DNA of 64,000 nucleotides from Erythrobacter sp. (GCA_024642335.1 JAHEBH010000001.1:62001-126000), one strand, 5' to 3'; shown: positions 10,680-21,262, counted from the stretch's first letter. The notes: generated from the sequence alone by a model not told the origin. A program made the numbers and translations.

Positions 10680-10928
10680 ATGGACCAAGAGGCCTCCAAA
10701 CTGGACGAAATGACCTTCGAGGATGCACTGCGCGCGCTCGAAGACGTGGTGCGCAGGCTCGAAAGCGGTGAAGTGCCGCTCGACGAATCGATTTCGCTCT
10801 ATGAACGCGGCGAAGCCTTGCGCCGCCATTGCCAGGCACGGCTCGATGCAGCACAGGCACGGATCGAGAAGATCGTCGCCGGACCGGACGGCAAACCTGC
10901 CGGCACCACGCCTTTCGACGCCGGGTAA
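10680..10928 (+). CDS. xseB: Exodeoxyribonuclease VII small subunit
   Basis: XseB is the small helical subunit of exonuclease VII, which degrades single-stranded DNA together with XseA (not in window). The 82-residue length and the stretch FEDALRALEDVVRRLESGEV, then LDESISLYERGEAL, are diagnostic. The track ORF begins 73 codons upstream inside purL antisense; the start used is MDQEASKLDEM. No good ribosome binding site is seen. It is 6 bases upstream of ispA, the usual pairing in proteobacteria. Confidence 0.93.
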   Translation: MDQEASKLDEMTFEDALRALEDVVRRLESGEVPLDESISLYERGEALRRHCQARLDAAQARIEKIVAGPDGKPAGTTPFDAG

Positions 10929-10934
10929 GCAGCG

Positions 10935-11840
10935 ATGGGACTGGTCCTTGCCGACGATCTGCTGGGCCGCGGCCTCCACCGCATACAGCGTGAGGTGGAT
11001 GCGGCATTCGATGCAATCCTTCCCGTTCCCGAAGATGCGCGTGCGCCGCTGGTGGAGGCGATGCGCTATGCCACCATCGGTGGCGGCAAGCGGGTGAGGC
11101 CGTTCCTTGTGGTAACCGTGGCGGAAATGTATGGCGCCTCGCGCCAGGCGGCCGTGCGGGCAGGCTGTGCGATAGAGGCGATTCATGCCTATTCGCTGAT
11201 TCACGACGATCTGCCCTGCATGGACGATGACGATCTGAGGCATGGCAAGCCCACGCTGCACAAGGCCTTCGACGAGGCGATTGCCGTGCTGGCCGGGGAT
11301 TCGCTCCACGCCCTGGCGTTCGAGCTGCTGACCAGCCAGGAACTGAGCCCGGACCCCTTTATCCGCTCGGAACTCGTCGCCACGCTTGCAACGGCCAGCG
11401 GACACATGGGCATGGCAGGTGGGCAGATGATGGACATGGCCGCCGAGAAGGAAGATTTCGACCTCCATTCAGTCACCAGATTGCAGCAGCTCAAGACAGG
11501 TGCCCTGCTTACCGCGGCCGTGGAAATGGGCGCCGTCCTTGGCAAGGTACCCGAAGAGGCGCGCGGCCATTTACGCAATTATGCGCGCGATATAGGCCTG
11601 GCCTTCCAGATTGCCGACGATCTGCTCGATTGCGAGGGGGATGAGGAAAAGGCGGGCAAGGCCCTGCGCAAGGATGCAGAGCAGGGCAAAGCCACTTTTG
11701 TTTCGTTGATGGGTGCCGCCAAGGCTCGCGAACAGGCGCGGGCATTGTCAGAACAGGCGATCGGCCACCTCGCGCAGCATGGCGATGAGGCGAACCTCTT
11801 GCGCCGCCTGGCCAGCTTTATTGTCGAGAGGGAAATGTGA
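10935..11840 (+). CDS. ispA: Farnesyl diphosphate synthase (short-chain polyprenyl synthase)
   Basis: This enzyme condenses IPP with DMAPP and GPP to make farnesyl diphosphate for quinones, undecaprenol and carotenoids. It has 301 residues. The first aspartate-rich motif is DDLPCMDDDD at residues 91-100, with the two-residue insert typical of bacterial FPP synthases. The second is DDLLD near residue 231. GGGKRVRP near residue 50 binds IPP. It follows xseB closely and overlaps coaD by one base (TGATG). Product chain length is inferred from family type. Confidence 0.93.
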   Translation: MGLVLADDLLGRGLHRIQREVDAAFDAILPVPEDARAPLVEAMRYATIGGGKRVRPFLVVTVAEMYGASRQAAVRAGCAIEAIHAYSLIHDDLPCMDDDDLRHGKPTLHKAFDEAIAVLAGDSLHALAFELLTSQELSPDPFIRSELVATLATASGHMGMAGGQMMDMAAEKEDFDLHSVTRLQQLKTGALLTAAVEMGAVLGKVPEEARGHLRNYARDIGLAFQIADDLLDCEGDEEKAGKALRKDAEQGKATFVSLMGAAKAREQARALSEQAIGHLAQHGDEANLLRRLASFIVEREM

Positions 11841-12352
11841 TGACCGAGCGCATCGGCCTCTATCCCGGAACCTTCGATCCCTTCACGCTGGGCCATGCCG
11901 ATATCATGCGGCGCGGTGCGAAAATGGTGGACCGGCTGGTTGTGGGCGTAACTACCAACCCCAGCAAGGATCCTCTTTTCACGCCCGCAGAACGCATGGA
12001 AATGGTCGCCAGCGAAGCCAGGCGGCTCGGGATCGACAATGTCGAGATCAAGGGCTTCAACGCCCTCCTGATGGATGTGGCCGAACGCGAAGGGGCCAGT
12101 ATGATCATTCGCGGCCTGCGCGCCGTGGCCGATTTCGAATACGAGTATCAGATGGCGGGCATGAACCAGCAGCTTAACGCCGGGATCGAGACTGTCTTCC
12201 TCATGGCAGACATTTCGCTTCAGCCGATTGCCTCGAAACTGGTGAAGGAAATTGCTTTTTATGGCGGGGACATCTCGCGCTTTGTCAGCCCACAGATCTG
12301 CGAGCTGGTCGCCGCCAGGGTCGATCAGATCGGTCGCAAGGGTGATAAATGA
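11840..12352 (+). CDS. coaD: Phosphopantetheine adenylyltransferase
   Basis: CoaD transfers AMP from ATP to 4'-phosphopantetheine, the penultimate step of CoA synthesis. It has 170 residues with the nucleotidyltransferase motif YPGTFDPFTLGHADI at the N-terminus and the C-terminal signature ADISLQPIASKLVKEIA. The ATG at 11840 overlaps the ispA stop; AGAGGG precedes it. The track's GTG start is one codon earlier. It belongs to the xseB-ispA-coaD run. Confidence 0.96.
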   Translation: MTERIGLYPGTFDPFTLGHADIMRRGAKMVDRLVVGVTTNPSKDPLFTPAERMEMVASEARRLGIDNVEIKGFNALLMDVAEREGASMIIRGLRAVADFEYEYQMAGMNQQLNAGIETVFLMADISLQPIASKLVKEIAFYGGDISRFVSPQICELVAARVDQIGRKGDK

Positions 12353-12447
12353 GCCTGTGGGCGGCGCATTCCATGTTCATTGAACTGTCAGCAGCAACCC
12401 CCTAGGGCTTGAGCCAGATTTTCATGCGGGACCATTCGATTCAGATC

Positions 12448-13128
12448 ATGCAAAAAATTCTTGTCCGTCTTCTTGCCGTCCTGGCCGGGGCTACGATCGC
12501 CTTTTCCGCAGCCGCGCAGGAAGCAGAGGAGGCTGCGCCGCAGGCTCCGCGCCGTATTCCCATTGCCGCCAATTTCAACGTGAATGAGGACCTGGAGAAT
12601 ATCCTGCTGCTCGACCTGTCGAACGGATCGCGCGTCACCATCCGCCTCGTCCCCGAATGGGGGCCGAGCCATGTCGAACGGATCAAGACGCTGACGCGCT
12701 CCGGCTTTTATGACGGCGTAATCTTTCACCGCGTGATCGACGGTTTCATGGCGCAGACGGGTGATCCCACCGGCACTGGGCAGGGCGGATCGACGCTTCC
12801 CGACCTGACCGAGGAATTCAACGGTTTCCCGCATGTGCGCGGTTCGGTCTCCATGGCGCGCGCGCAGGACGAGAACAGCGCAAACAGCCAGTTTTTCATC
12901 ATCTTCTACCCCCGTTTTGCGCTGGACCGGAACTACACCAATTTCGGCCGCGTGATCGCCGGCATGGATGGTGTGGACGCCATCGAACGCGGCGAGCCAC
13001 CGGAAAACCCCACCCGCATCCTGCAAGCCAGCATCGCTGCCGATGGCAAGTCGCAGATGATGCCCGATGCGCCGGTTGAAGAGCAGGAATTCTCCGTCGA
13101 TATGCTCAATAACTCCAGCAGCGATTAA
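12448..13128 (+). CDS. Exported cyclophilin-type peptidylprolyl isomerase
   Basis: A prolyl cis-trans isomerase of the cyclophilin family. The signature [19 protein letters not shown], followed by [19 protein letters not shown], is clear. The first 24 residues from MQKILVRLL form a signal peptide ending AAAQ, so it should act in the periplasm. An in-frame ATG at 12424 ([11 protein letters not shown]) is an alternative start, but the shorter form gives a cleaner signal peptide. Neither start has a good ribosome binding site. The coaD-cyclophilin-queA order is common in alphaproteobacteria. Confidence 0.92.
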   Translation: MQKILVRLLAVLAGATIAFSAAAQEAEEAAPQAPRRIPIAANFNVNEDLENILLLDLSNGSRVTIRLVPEWGPSHVERIKTLTRSGFYDGVIFHRVIDGFMAQTGDPTGTGQGGSTLPDLTEEFNGFPHVRGSVSMARAQDENSANSQFFIIFYPRFALDRNYTNFGRVIAGMDGVDAIERGEPPENPTRILQASIAADGKSQMMPDAPVEEQEFSVDMLNNSSSD

Positions 13129-13172
13129 CCGGGGCATTTGAGCTGCGCCATATTGCGGCTAAAGGCGCGCCC

Positions 13173-14210
13173 ATGCGCGTTGACCTTTTCGATTTCGAAC
13201 TTCCGCCAGAACGGATTGCCTTGCGTCCAGTGCGGCCACGCGATGCTGCGCGCATGCTGGTGGTGCGCGGCGAAGGTGCATTCGAGGATCGGGGCGTGCG
13301 CGATTTGCCGCAATTGCTGCGCGCGGGCGACGTGCTGGTATTCAACGATACCCGCGTGATTCCCGCACAGCTGGAAGGGCGGCGCGGAAAAGCGCGCATC
13401 GGCGTCACCCTGCACAAGCGTGTCGACCTGAGGCGCTGGCAGGCCTTCATCCGCAACGCCAAAAGGGTGAAGGAGGGCGATCTCCTCGAATTTGCTGCCG
13501 ATGTGACCGCCATTGCCGCGCAGCGCCACGATGACGGCAGCTTCACGCTGGCATTCGCGGGCGATGAGCCTGTCGAGGTGCTGCTGGAGCGGGCAGGGCG
13601 CATGCCCCTGCCGCCCTATATCGCCGGCAAGCGCGAGACGGACGAAGCCGACCGGCAGGATTACCAGACGATCTTCGCGCGCGAGGAAGGGGCCGTGGCG
13701 GCGCCCACGGCCTCCCTCCATTTTACGCCCGAATTGCTGCAGGCGATCGATGAAGCTGGGATCCTCCGCAAGACGCTGACCCTCCATGTCGGCGCGGGCA
13801 CATTCCTGCCGGTGAAGGTCGAGGACACCAAAGATCACCGCATGCATGCAGAGTTCGGCAGGATCGATGCGGAGACCGCCGAAGCACTCAACAAAGCGCG
13901 CGCAGCGGGCGGGCGGATCATAGCTGCAGGCACCACCGCGCTTCGCCTGCTGGAGAGCGCTGCGGACGAGGATGGAACGATCAGACCCTTCGAAGGTGAT
14001 ACCTCGATCTTCATAACGCCCGGATACCGCTTCAAGGCAGTGGACGGATTGATGACCAACTTCCACCTGCCAAAGTCCACGTTGTTCATGCTGGTGTGCG
14101 CGCTGATGGGCCGCGAGCGCATGCAGGCGGCCTATGCACATGCGATCGAGCATGGGTACAGGTTCTATAGTTACGGTGATTCGTCGCTACTTTTGCCAGG
14201 CGAGGAATAA
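13173..14210 (+). CDS. queA: S-adenosylmethionine:tRNA ribosyltransferase-isomerase
   Basis: QueA transfers and rearranges the ribosyl group of AdoMet onto preQ1-tRNA, making epoxyqueuosine at position 34. The protein is 345 residues and starts [17 protein letters not shown]. Typical blocks include [28 protein letters not shown] and [17 protein letters not shown]. It is 44 bases after the cyclophilin gene. The companion transglycosylase tgt lies 2.7 kb downstream on the same strand, separated by an ABC transporter and a DUF481 gene. Confidence 0.96.
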   Translation: MRVDLFDFELPPERIALRPVRPRDAARMLVVRGEGAFEDRGVRDLPQLLRAGDVLVFNDTRVIPAQLEGRRGKARIGVTLHKRVDLRRWQAFIRNAKRVKEGDLLEFAADVTAIAAQRHDDGSFTLAFAGDEPVEVLLERAGRMPLPPYIAGKRETDEADRQDYQTIFAREEGAVAAPTASLHFTPELLQAIDEAGILRKTLTLHVGAGTFLPVKVEDTKDHRMHAEFGRIDAETAEALNKARAAGGRIIAAGTTALRLLESAADEDGTIRPFEGDTSIFITPGYRFKAVDGLMTNFHLPKSTLFMLVCALMGRERMQAAYAHAIEHGYRFYSYGDSSLLLPGEE

Positions 14211-14250
14211 GTTCACTTGTAAAACCGGTTGTCGAGGCCATCATCATCAG

Positions 14251-15213
14251 ATGGTCACTCAAATCACCGATCCGATTCTGGACATTCGCGGTCTGCTAAA
14301 GACTTATGCCAATGGTCCCACCGCTCTTGCCGGTGTGGACCTGCAAATCCGCAAGGGCGAAATCTTTGCCCTGCTTGGGCCCAACGGCGCCGGCAAGACG
14401 ACGTTGATCGGCGCCGTCTGCGGGCTGGTGAACCCGTCCGGAGGCACGATCGAGGCGTTCGGGCTGGATATCCGCAAACACTGGCGAGAGGTGCGGCAGC
14501 GTATCGGGCTGGTGCCGCAGGAACTCAGCTTTGACATGTTCGACAAGGTGATCCGGCAGGTGCGCTATTCTCGCGGCATGTTCGGCTGCGCGCCGGATGA
14601 GGGAAAGATCGAGGAAGTGCTCAAGGCACTCTCGCTATGGGACAAGCGCGACGAACCGATCCGCAAGCTTTCCGGCGGCATGAAGCGCCGCGTGATGATT
14701 GCCAAGGCGCTGAGCCATGAACCGGACCTGCTGTTCCTTGATGAGCCGACGGCGGGCGTGGACGTGGAATTGCGGCGCGACATGTGGAAACAGATCGGCG
14801 CGCTGCGCGAGCGGGGTACCACCATCATTCTCACCACCCATTACATCGAGGAAGCCGAGGAAATGGCTGACCGTGTGGGCGTGATCAACAAGGGGCAGAT
14901 CCTGCTGACCGATGACAAGACCGCAATCATGGCAAAGCTGGGCCGCACCGAAGCGGTGTTCGAACTGGCTGAGCCCATGACCGAGCTTCCCGCCGCGCTG
15001 GCCACTTATCCGGTGGCGCTGGAGGATGCGGGGCGCAAGCTCGTCTATCGCGGGGGTGACGGCACCGGGAAGGGCAAACGGGAGGTAGCCGAACTTGCAC
15101 AGGACCTGACGCGCAACGGGATCGGCTATACCGGCCTCGACGCGCATGAATCCTCGCTTGAGGACATTTTCGTCGGCCTTGTGAAACAGGGCGAGAAGGA
15201 GATGGCAGCATGA
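14251..15213 (+). CDS. ABC-2 type transporter ATP-binding protein
   Basis: The ATPase subunit of an ABC exporter, similar to YadG and the NodI/DrrA group. Walker A is GPNGAGKTT near residue 47, the signature is LSGGMKRRV, Walker B is LLFLDEPTAG, and the switch His is in LTTHYIEEAEEMADRVG. About 90 C-terminal residues follow the ATPase core. The start is MVTQITDPILDIRG; the 39 extra track codons run back over the queA 3' end. Its stop overlaps the permease start (ATGA). The substrate is not indicated. Confidence 0.93.
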   Translation: MVTQITDPILDIRGLLKTYANGPTALAGVDLQIRKGEIFALLGPNGAGKTTLIGAVCGLVNPSGGTIEAFGLDIRKHWREVRQRIGLVPQELSFDMFDKVIRQVRYSRGMFGCAPDEGKIEEVLKALSLWDKRDEPIRKLSGGMKRRVMIAKALSHEPDLLFLDEPTAGVDVELRRDMWKQIGALRERGTTIILTTHYIEEAEEMADRVGVINKGQILLTDDKTAIMAKLGRTEAVFELAEPMTELPAALATYPVALEDAGRKLVYRGGDGTGKGKREVAELAQDLTRNGIGYTGLDAHESSLEDIFVGLVKQGEKEMAA

Positions 15214-15977
15214 ACATGCGCGGCGCCATCGCCATCCTCAAGAACGAGTTGATGCGCTTCTTCCGGACAGTTTTCGGATCGATCCTGTCTCCGGTCCTGA
15301 CGACTTCTCTATACATCGTGGTATTCGGCGCAGCGATTGGCGGGCGTATGGACCCCTCGCAATTCGGCGGAACATCCTACGGCGCATTCATCGTGCCGGG
15401 CCTGATCATGCTGACCCTGCTTTCGGAGAGTACCTCCAACGCCAGTTTCGGAATCTACATGCCCAAGTTCACCGGCGGAATTTACGAGCTGCTTTCTGCA
15501 CCGGTTGGCGTTGCTGAAACGATCATCGGCTTTGTCGGTGCAGCGGCCATGAAATCCCTGATCATCGCGGCGATCATCCTTGTGACCGCGCGGGTATTCG
15601 TCGATTATTCGATTGCGCATCCGGTGCTGGCCGTGGGCTATATTGTGCTGGTGGCCGCCTCCTTCGCGCTGTTCGGCTTCATCCTGGGCTTGTGGGCTGA
15701 TGGATTCGAGAAGCTGCAGATCGTCCCCATGCTGATCCTGATGCCGCTGACATTCCTTGGCGGCACGTTCTACTCGGTCCAGATGCTGGCGGAGCCGTGG
15801 AGCACCGTGGCGCAGTTCAATCCGATCTTCTACCTGATCAACGGCCTGCGCTGGACCTTCACCGGATCGTCCGACGTTCCCATCGGCCTGGCCTTCGGAT
15901 TCACTCTGGCATTTCTCGTCCTGTGTGTCGGAGTCATCGCATGGATTTTCAAGACAGGCTGGCGATTGCGCGAATGA
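15210..15977 (+). CDS. ABC-2 type transporter permease
   Basis: A 255-residue inner-membrane permease of the ABC-2 family (YadH and NodJ-like) with about six hydrophobic segments. The family signature region near residue 190 reads LTFLGGTFYSVQMLAEPW, followed by FNPIFYLINGLRWTF. It overlaps the ATPase gene by 4 bases, so the pair is almost certainly one transporter. The cargo is unknown; drugs, polysaccharides or lipids are typical for relatives. The outer-membrane DUF481 gene follows 18 bases later, probably on the same transcript. Confidence 0.93.
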   Translation: MNMRGAIAILKNELMRFFRTVFGSILSPVLTTSLYIVVFGAAIGGRMDPSQFGGTSYGAFIVPGLIMLTLLSESTSNASFGIYMPKFTGGIYELLSAPVGVAETIIGFVGAAAMKSLIIAAIILVTARVFVDYSIAHPVLAVGYIVLVAASFALFGFILGLWADGFEKLQIVPMLILMPLTFLGGTFYSVQMLAEPWSTVAQFNPIFYLINGLRWTFTGSSDVPIGLAFGFTLAFLVLCVGVIAWIFKTGWRLRE

Positions 15978-15995
15978 CGCGCTAGCTGGGCGGGC

Positions 15996-16940
15996 ATGAG
16001 GATTTCCTATCTGATTTGCCCGCTTGCGATGCTCGCTGCTGCCCCTGCGCATGCAGAACTGCCCGAACCGGTACGGGCCATGATCGAGGCCGCGATTGCG
16101 ACAGGCGATACCGATACCGTCAGCGCAGTCGTAGAGGTGGCCCGCACAACCAATCCCGACGATACGGCAGAAATTGATGCGCTGCTGGACGCGTACATGA
16201 ACGAACAGGCTGCGCTCGCGGCCGCCGAGGAACAGGCGGAGGTGACGGCGATCCGCGAGGCTGGATTGCTCGACAACTGGAGTGGGCGAGGGGAGATCGG
16301 TGCCTTCCAGTCATCCGGCAACACCGACAGTATGGGTTTGACCGCGCAAGTAGCGCTCGCACGCGAAGGTATCGCCTGGAAGCACAATCTCAGGTTCGCC
16401 GCGGATTATCGGCGCAACAACGGGGCAACGGACCGTGAGCAGTTCACCGCTGCCTATGAGCCGCATTACAAGATCAGCGACCGCCTGTTCGTCTATGGCC
16501 TTGCGCAATTCGAGCGTGACCGTCTCCAGGGCTATACCGGTCGTTATGCCGTGTCGGGCGGCCTGGGTTATCGCGTGATAGATGGTGAGAGCCTTCGCCT
16601 TGCGATCAAGGCCGGTCCGGCGTGGCGGGTCTCGGAGCTCGTAAACGGGTTTTCCGAAAGCAGCATTGCCGCGCTTGCGGGACTCGATTTCGACTGGACT
16701 GTTACCGATCGTATCAAGCTCACGCAGGATGCCAATGCTGTTGCCGATGCGGGCGGCAGTGCATTTGCCATTATCGATTCCAACAATACCAGCATCAATC
16801 TGGTCACCGGACTGGAAGGCAAAATCAATGATCGCCTGACCACGCGCCTGTCCTATACGGTGGAATATGACAGCAAACCGCCCGCCGGCTCCGTTTCCAC
16901 CGATACGCTCACACGGTTCACGTTCGTCTATGGCTTCTGA
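15996..16940 (+). CDS. DUF481 family outer-membrane protein
   Basis: A 314-residue protein with a signal peptide (residues 1-20, ending APAHA). A charged helical stretch rich in Ala and Glu spans about residues 25-85. The C-terminal DUF481 beta-barrel domain begins at [20 protein letters not shown]. The last residue is Phe in a terminal FVYGF, as expected for Bam-inserted barrels. Relatives are called YdiY or salt-induced outer-membrane protein; the function is unclear. The 3' end overlaps the tgt start by 11 bases. Confidence 0.85.
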   Translation: MRISYLICPLAMLAAAPAHAELPEPVRAMIEAAIATGDTDTVSAVVEVARTTNPDDTAEIDALLDAYMNEQAALAAAEEQAEVTAIREAGLLDNWSGRGEIGAFQSSGNTDSMGLTAQVALAREGIAWKHNLRFAADYRRNNGATDREQFTAAYEPHYKISDRLFVYGLAQFERDRLQGYTGRYAVSGGLGYRVIDGESLRLAIKAGPAWRVSELVNGFSESSIAALAGLDFDWTVTDRIKLTQDANAVADAGGSAFAIIDSNNTSINLVTGLEGKINDRLTTRLSYTVEYDSKPPAGSVSTDTLTRFTFVYGF

Positions 16941-18063
16941 CAAGCCTCGCTTTGCCTTCACGGTAAAGGCCAGGGATGGCCGTGCGCGCATGGGCGAGAT
17001 CGCCATGAAGCGCGGGACGATCCGCACGCCGGCGTTCATGCCGGTGGGAACTGCCGCCACGGTCAAGGCGATGAAACCGGAGAGTGTGCGAGCCACAGGC
17101 GCGGACATCATCCTTGGTAACACATACCACCTGATGCTGCGCCCCGGCGCTGAACGGGTTGCCAAGCTGGGCGGGCTGCACAAGTTCATGAACTGGCAAC
17201 GCCCGATCCTGACCGATAGCGGCGGCTACCAGGTGATGAGCCTGTCCGAATTGCGCAAGCTCACCGAGGAGGGTGTCGAGTTCAAGAGCCACATCGATGG
17301 TTCGCGGCACATGCTCACCCCCGAACGCAGCATGGAAATCCAGCGCATGCTCGGCTCGGATATCGTGATGGCCTTCGATGAATGTCCGCGCGCCGACCGC
17401 CCGCGGGACGAGATCGCCGCCAGCATGGAGCTTTCCATGCGCTGGGCGCAGAGGAGCCGCGAAGGCTTCGACAGCGATGGCGAGCATGCTGCCCGCTCTG
17501 CGCTGTTCGGCATCCAGCAGGGCTGCCTGGACGAGGGCCTGCGGCTACAATCGGCACAAGCCCTGCGCGAGATCGGTTTCGATGGCTACGCCATCGGCGG
17601 GCTGGCAGTGGGCGAGGGACAGGAGGCGATGTTCGCCACGCTCGACTTCGCGCCCGGCATGTTGCCCGAAGATGCTCCGCGCTACCTGATGGGGGTGGGC
17701 AAGCCCGACGACCTTGTCGGTGCGGTCGAGCGCGGGGTGGACATGTTCGATTGCGTGCTACCGACAAGATCGGGACGCAACGGGCAGGCCTTCACATGGA
17801 ACGGCCCGCTTAACCTGCGCAATGCCCGCCATGCCGAGGATACCGGCCCGCTGGACGAGCGCTGCCATTGCCCGACCTGCGCCAGCTATAGCCGCGCCTA
17901 TTTGCACCACTTGCAGAAGTCCGGCGAAATCCTGGGCGCAATGCTGGTGACCGAGCACAACCTCAGCTTTTACCAGCAACTGATGCAGGCCATGCGCGAT
18001 GCGATTGCCGAAGCACGGTTTGCGGCGTTTGCCAGTGAATTTCGGCGGGATTACCTGGGGTAG
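16930..18063 (+). CDS. tgt: tRNA-guanine transglycosylase
   Basis: Tgt swaps guanine-34 for preQ1 in tRNAs with GUN anticodons, the entry step of queuosine modification. It has 377 residues from [12 protein letters not shown]. The base-binding [16 protein letters not shown], the catalytic MAFDECPRA region, the nucleophile [13 protein letters not shown] and the zinc site CHCPTC with a distal His are all present. The start lies inside the end of the DUF481 gene; the track's earlier start would lengthen that overlap needlessly. It works with queA upstream. Confidence 0.97.
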   Translation: MASDKPRFAFTVKARDGRARMGEIAMKRGTIRTPAFMPVGTAATVKAMKPESVRATGADIILGNTYHLMLRPGAERVAKLGGLHKFMNWQRPILTDSGGYQVMSLSELRKLTEEGVEFKSHIDGSRHMLTPERSMEIQRMLGSDIVMAFDECPRADRPRDEIAASMELSMRWAQRSREGFDSDGEHAARSALFGIQQGCLDEGLRLQSAQALREIGFDGYAIGGLAVGEGQEAMFATLDFAPGMLPEDAPRYLMGVGKPDDLVGAVERGVDMFDCVLPTRSGRNGQAFTWNGPLNLRNARHAEDTGPLDERCHCPTCASYSRAYLHHLQKSGEILGAMLVTEHNLSFYQQLMQAMRDAIAEARFAAFASEFRRDYLG

Positions 18064-18145
18064 CGGGTAGGCTCGGCAAACGGCGGCTCGCGATCCATTC
18101 GCAAGCATGGGCGACTTTGCGCTGGAACCCGTATATAACCGGGTC

Positions 18146-20395
18146 ATGAGCGCGCACTCCGAACATGGGGGGACAGGTCATCCGGACACCGGCTGTCACC
18201 ACGGCCATCATCACGGCGGACACGACGATGCACCGCAGGATGGACGGTACGACCTCGTTCCATCGGGCTACGCAGGTGCCGTTTATACCTGCCCGATGCA
18301 TCCGCAGGTGCGCCAAACGGCCGCTGGTTCGTGCCCGATATGCGGCATGGCGCTCGAACTCGAATCCCCTGCCCAGGCGGAGGTAGGCCCCAATCCCGAG
18401 CTGGTCGATTTCACCCGCCGTTTCTGGATCGGTGCAGTGCTGACTTTGCCCGTTATGCTTATGGCTATGGGCCCGATGATCGGCCTTGGTGCAATCCGCG
18501 ATGCGCTTGGGCAGGGAAGGGCGCAATGGTTCGAACTGATGCTGGCAACCCCGGTGGTGCTGTGGTGTGGCTGGCCTTTCCTCGAACGGGGCTGGAAGTC
18601 GTTCCTTTCGTGGAACCTCAACATGTTCTCGCTCATCGCAATGGGTGTCATGGCCGCCTGGCTGTTCAGCGTTACTGCCGTTGTGGCACCGGAAATCTTC
18701 CCGCCCGGGTTTCGCGACATGCACGGAAATGTCCCGGTCTATTTCGAGGCTGCGGCGGTCATCGTCGTCCTCGTTCTTCTCGGCCAGGTCTTGGAGCTGC
18801 GCGCGCGCGAAGGAACCGGCAAGGCGATCCGCGCATTGCTCGATCTCGCTGCCAAGACTGCACGGGTTATTCGCAAGGACGGGAGCGAGGAGGAGATCCC
18901 GCTCGAACATATCCATGTCGGGGACCGCTTGCGCGTGCGCCCGGGTGAAAAGGTGCCTGTCGATGGTGAAGTGATCGAAGGCCATTCGTCGGTCGATGAA
19001 AGCATGATCACGGGCGAACCTGTTCCGGTCGAAAAGGCCAAGGGCGATCGGGTGACCGGCGCGACGATCAATGGCACGGGCAGCCTGGTGATCGAGGCGC
19101 AGCGCGTTGGTGCGGACACCATGCTGAGCCAGATCGTCGAAATGGTTGCCAAGGCCCAGCGTTCCCGTGCACCGATCCAGAAATATGCCGACAAGGTGGC
19201 AGGCTGGTTCGTCCCGGTCGTGATTGGCATCGCCGTGCTCGCCTTCATCGCCTGGGCGCTGGTCGGCCCGTCTCCCTCGCTTTCCTATGCATTGATCGCA
19301 GCGGTTTCAGTCCTGATCATCGCCTGTCCCTGCGCGTTGGGGCTGGCCACCCCGATGTCGATCATGACCGCGACCGGGCGCGGTGCGCAATCGGGTGTGC
19401 TGATCAAGAATGCCGAAGCGCTCGAACGTTTCGAGACCATAGATACACTTATCGTCGACAAGACCGGCACTTTGACCGAAGGCAAGCCCCGCCTCATGGC
19501 AGTGTTGCCAGAAAGAAGCTTTGCCGAAGATGAACTGTTGCGCCTTGCCGCGACGCTTGAACGCGGGTCAGAACACCCACTGGCAGAAGCCATCGTCAAT
19601 GGCGCCGATGAACGCGGTGTTGGGCTGGGGAATGCCGAAAACTTCGAAGCGGTCACCGGTAAAGGCGTGACGGGTGAAATCGATGGTAGAAAGGTGGCTC
19701 TCGGTAATGCGGCCCTGATGGATGATCTTGGGCTCAATGCTGCCGGACTGGCCGACACTGCCAATGCGCGCCGCGATGAGGGCGAGACGGTAATGTTTGT
19801 CGCGGTCGACGGTGTGTTGGCAGGCATGGTCAGCGTTGCTGATCCGGTCAAGCAGACCACGCCTGGCGCCTTGAAGGAACTCCACAGACTGGGATTCCGG
19901 ATCATCATGGCGACTGGCGACAATGAGCGGACTGCCAAGGCAGTCGCAGCCAGGCTCGGCATCGACGAGATCAGGGCGGATGTCCTGCCCGAGGACAAGG
20001 CGCGCATCATCCGCGAGTTGCAGCAAGAGGGCCGCAAGGTTGCCATGGCGGGAGACGGCGTCAACGACGCTCCCGCTCTCGCCCAAGCCGATGTCGGAAT
20101 TGCCATGGGAACGGGCGCAGATGTCGCCATCGAGAGCGCAGGGTTGACGCTGGTCAGGGGCAATCTCGACGGTATCGTCCGTGCTCGAAGACTGACCCAT
20201 GCAGCAATGCGCAATATTCGCCAGAACCTGTTCTTCGCACTCGTCTACAATGCCCTTGGCGTGCCGATTGCGGCAGGAGTTCTCTATCCCGTCATGGGCA
20301 TATTGATCAGCCCGATGTTTGCGGCCTTCGCCATGAGCGCCTCTTCGATCTCGGTCGTGTCCAATTCGCTACGCCTGCGCGCAATCAACATCTGA
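18146..20395 (+). CDS. Copper-translocating P1B-type ATPase
   Basis: A 749-residue metal-exporting ATPase, probably for Cu(I). The N-terminus is His-rich (residues 1-25, with a [11 protein letters not shown] run), followed by a heavy-metal-binding domain YTCPMHPQV...SCPICGMAL. The transmembrane metal motif is [12 protein letters not shown], the phosphorylation site DKTGTLTEG, the ATP-site HP dipeptide [10 protein letters not shown] and the hinge [10 protein letters not shown]. This N-terminal domain replaces the usual CxxC domain of CopA and resembles silver/copper pumps from sphingomonads. The start MSAHSEHGG is chosen over an ATG at 18107. No CueR-like operator is recognised, and it stands alone. 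Confidence 0.92.
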   Translation: MSAHSEHGGTGHPDTGCHHGHHHGGHDDAPQDGRYDLVPSGYAGAVYTCPMHPQVRQTAAGSCPICGMALELESPAQAEVGPNPELVDFTRRFWIGAVLTLPVMLMAMGPMIGLGAIRDALGQGRAQWFELMLATPVVLWCGWPFLERGWKSFLSWNLNMFSLIAMGVMAAWLFSVTAVVAPEIFPPGFRDMHGNVPVYFEAAAVIVVLVLLGQVLELRAREGTGKAIRALLDLAAKTARVIRKDGSEEEIPLEHIHVGDRLRVRPGEKVPVDGEVIEGHSSVDESMITGEPVPVEKAKGDRVTGATINGTGSLVIEAQRVGADTMLSQIVEMVAKAQRSRAPIQKYADKVAGWFVPVVIGIAVLAFIAWALVGPSPSLSYALIAAVSVLIIACPCALGLATPMSIMTATGRGAQSGVLIKNAEALERFETIDTLIVDKTGTLTEGKPRLMAVLPERSFAEDELLRLAATLERGSEHPLAEAIVNGADERGVGLGNAENFEAVTGKGVTGEIDGRKVALGNAALMDDLGLNAAGLADTANARRDEGETVMFVAVDGVLAGMVSVADPVKQTTPGALKELHRLGFRIIMATGDNERTAKAVAARLGIDEIRADVLPEDKARIIRELQQEGRKVAMAGDGVNDAPALAQADVGIAMGTGADVAIESAGLTLVRGNLDGIVRARRLTHAAMRNIRQNLFFALVYNALGVPIAAGVLYPVMGILISPMFAAFAMSASSISVVSNSLRLRAINI

Positions 20396-20412
20396 CGCAC
20401 TTCACCAATTGC

Positions 20413-20445
20413 AAAAAAAGGGGCGGCCCCGCAGGACCGCCCTTT
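20413..20445 (-). terminator. rpsD intrinsic terminator
   Basis: A GC-rich stem of 9 bp with one bulged G (CCGCCCTTT against AAAGGGGCGG) is followed on the minus strand by a run of seven T. It lies 22 bases after the rpsD stop, between two convergent genes. It is a textbook Rho-independent terminator for rpsD and may weakly serve the copper ATPase transcript in the other direction. Confidence 0.85.
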
Positions 20446-20467
20446 CTGAATTCCGTATTGAACCGGA

Positions 20468-21082
20468 TTAACGCGAGTAGAACTCGACCACAAGGTTCGG
20501 TTCCATGGTCACGGGGTAGGGAACCTCGTCCAGCGTGGGAACGCGGGCATAGGTAACCTTGTCGGTGCCATCGGGAACAACATACTCGGGAATGTCACGC
20601 TCGGCCAGGCTCTGCGCCTCGATGACCAGCGCCATTTCCTTGGCCTTGTCACCCAGCGAGATCACGTCATCGACATTGATGCGGCGGCTGGCGATGTTGC
20701 ACTTCACACCGTTCACGCGGATGTGGCCGTGTGAAACGATCTGACGCGCGGAGAACACGGTCGGTGCGAATTTGGCGCGATAGACGATCATGTCCAGGCG
20801 GCGTTCGAGCAGGCCGATCAGGTTCTGGCCGGTATCACCCTTCATGGCAGCCGCGTCCTTGTAGGTACGCTTGAACTGCTTTTCGGTCACGTCGCCGTAA
20901 TAGCCCTTCAGCTTCTGCTTGGCGCGCAGCTGCAGGCCGAAGTCAGAGATCTTGCTCTTGCGGCGCTGGCCGTGCTGGCCGGGGCCATAGGAACGCTTGT
21001 TGACCGGGGAACCCGGGCGACCCCAGATGTTTTCGCCCATCCGGCGGTCGAGCTTATGCTTGGCGCTGGTGCGCTTCGTCAT
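20468..21082 (-). CDS. rpsD: 30S ribosomal protein S4
   Basis: S4 nucleates 16S rRNA folding in the small subunit. The protein has 204 residues, starting [23 protein letters not shown] and containing the S4 RNA-binding domain ([15 protein letters not shown], then [12 protein letters not shown]). The ATG is preceded by GGAGAAG. The track's 19 additional codons come from the leader. Here it is a single-gene transcript rather than part of the alpha operon, with its own promoter-like sequence and terminator. Confidence 0.98.
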   Translation of the reverse strand: MTKRTSAKHKLDRRMGENIWGRPGSPVNKRSYGPGQHGQRRKSKISDFGLQLRAKQKLKGYYGDVTEKQFKRTYKDAAAMKGDTGQNLIGLLERRLDMIVYRAKFAPTVFSARQIVSHGHIRVNGVKCNIASRRINVDDVISLGDKAKEMALVIEAQSLAERDIPEYVVPDGTDKVTYARVPTLDEVPYPVTMEPNLVVEFYSR

Positions 21083-21101
21083 GGTCTTCTCCAATTTGCG
21101 T

Positions 21102-21120
21102 CGCCATCCCAATGATGGCG
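21102..21120 (-). promoter_or_regulatory. Hairpin in the rpsD leader
   Basis: A 7-bp stem (CGCCATC / GATGGCG, 5-base loop) lies 20 bases upstream of the rpsD ATG inside an untranslated leader estimated at 145 bases. Such a leader is long for an otherwise compact region. S4 autoregulates its own synthesis in other bacteria, so a control role is possible but not demonstrated. Confidence 0.3.
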
Positions 21121-21234
21121 CTCGAACCCGGCATCGCACCGCCCTGGCATTTTCCAGGACGCGGCCACCGCTTCACCGGGGTGCGGGGCCAATCGAAAGA
21201 CTGCCTAAAAATAGTCAGACGAAGTGAAGGCGCG

Positions 21235-21262
21235 CGTTTACTTGCTCACCTTCGAAAGTCAA
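21235..21262 (-). promoter_or_regulatory. Putative rpsD promoter
   Basis: A -35 box TTGACT, a 16-base spacer and -10 TAAACG precede rpsD, about 20 bases from the end of the upstream gene. The same -35 and spacing occur before the GatB/YqeY-dnaG-rpoD operon at 35344-35371, which supports a shared housekeeping sigma consensus. Confidence 0.45.
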
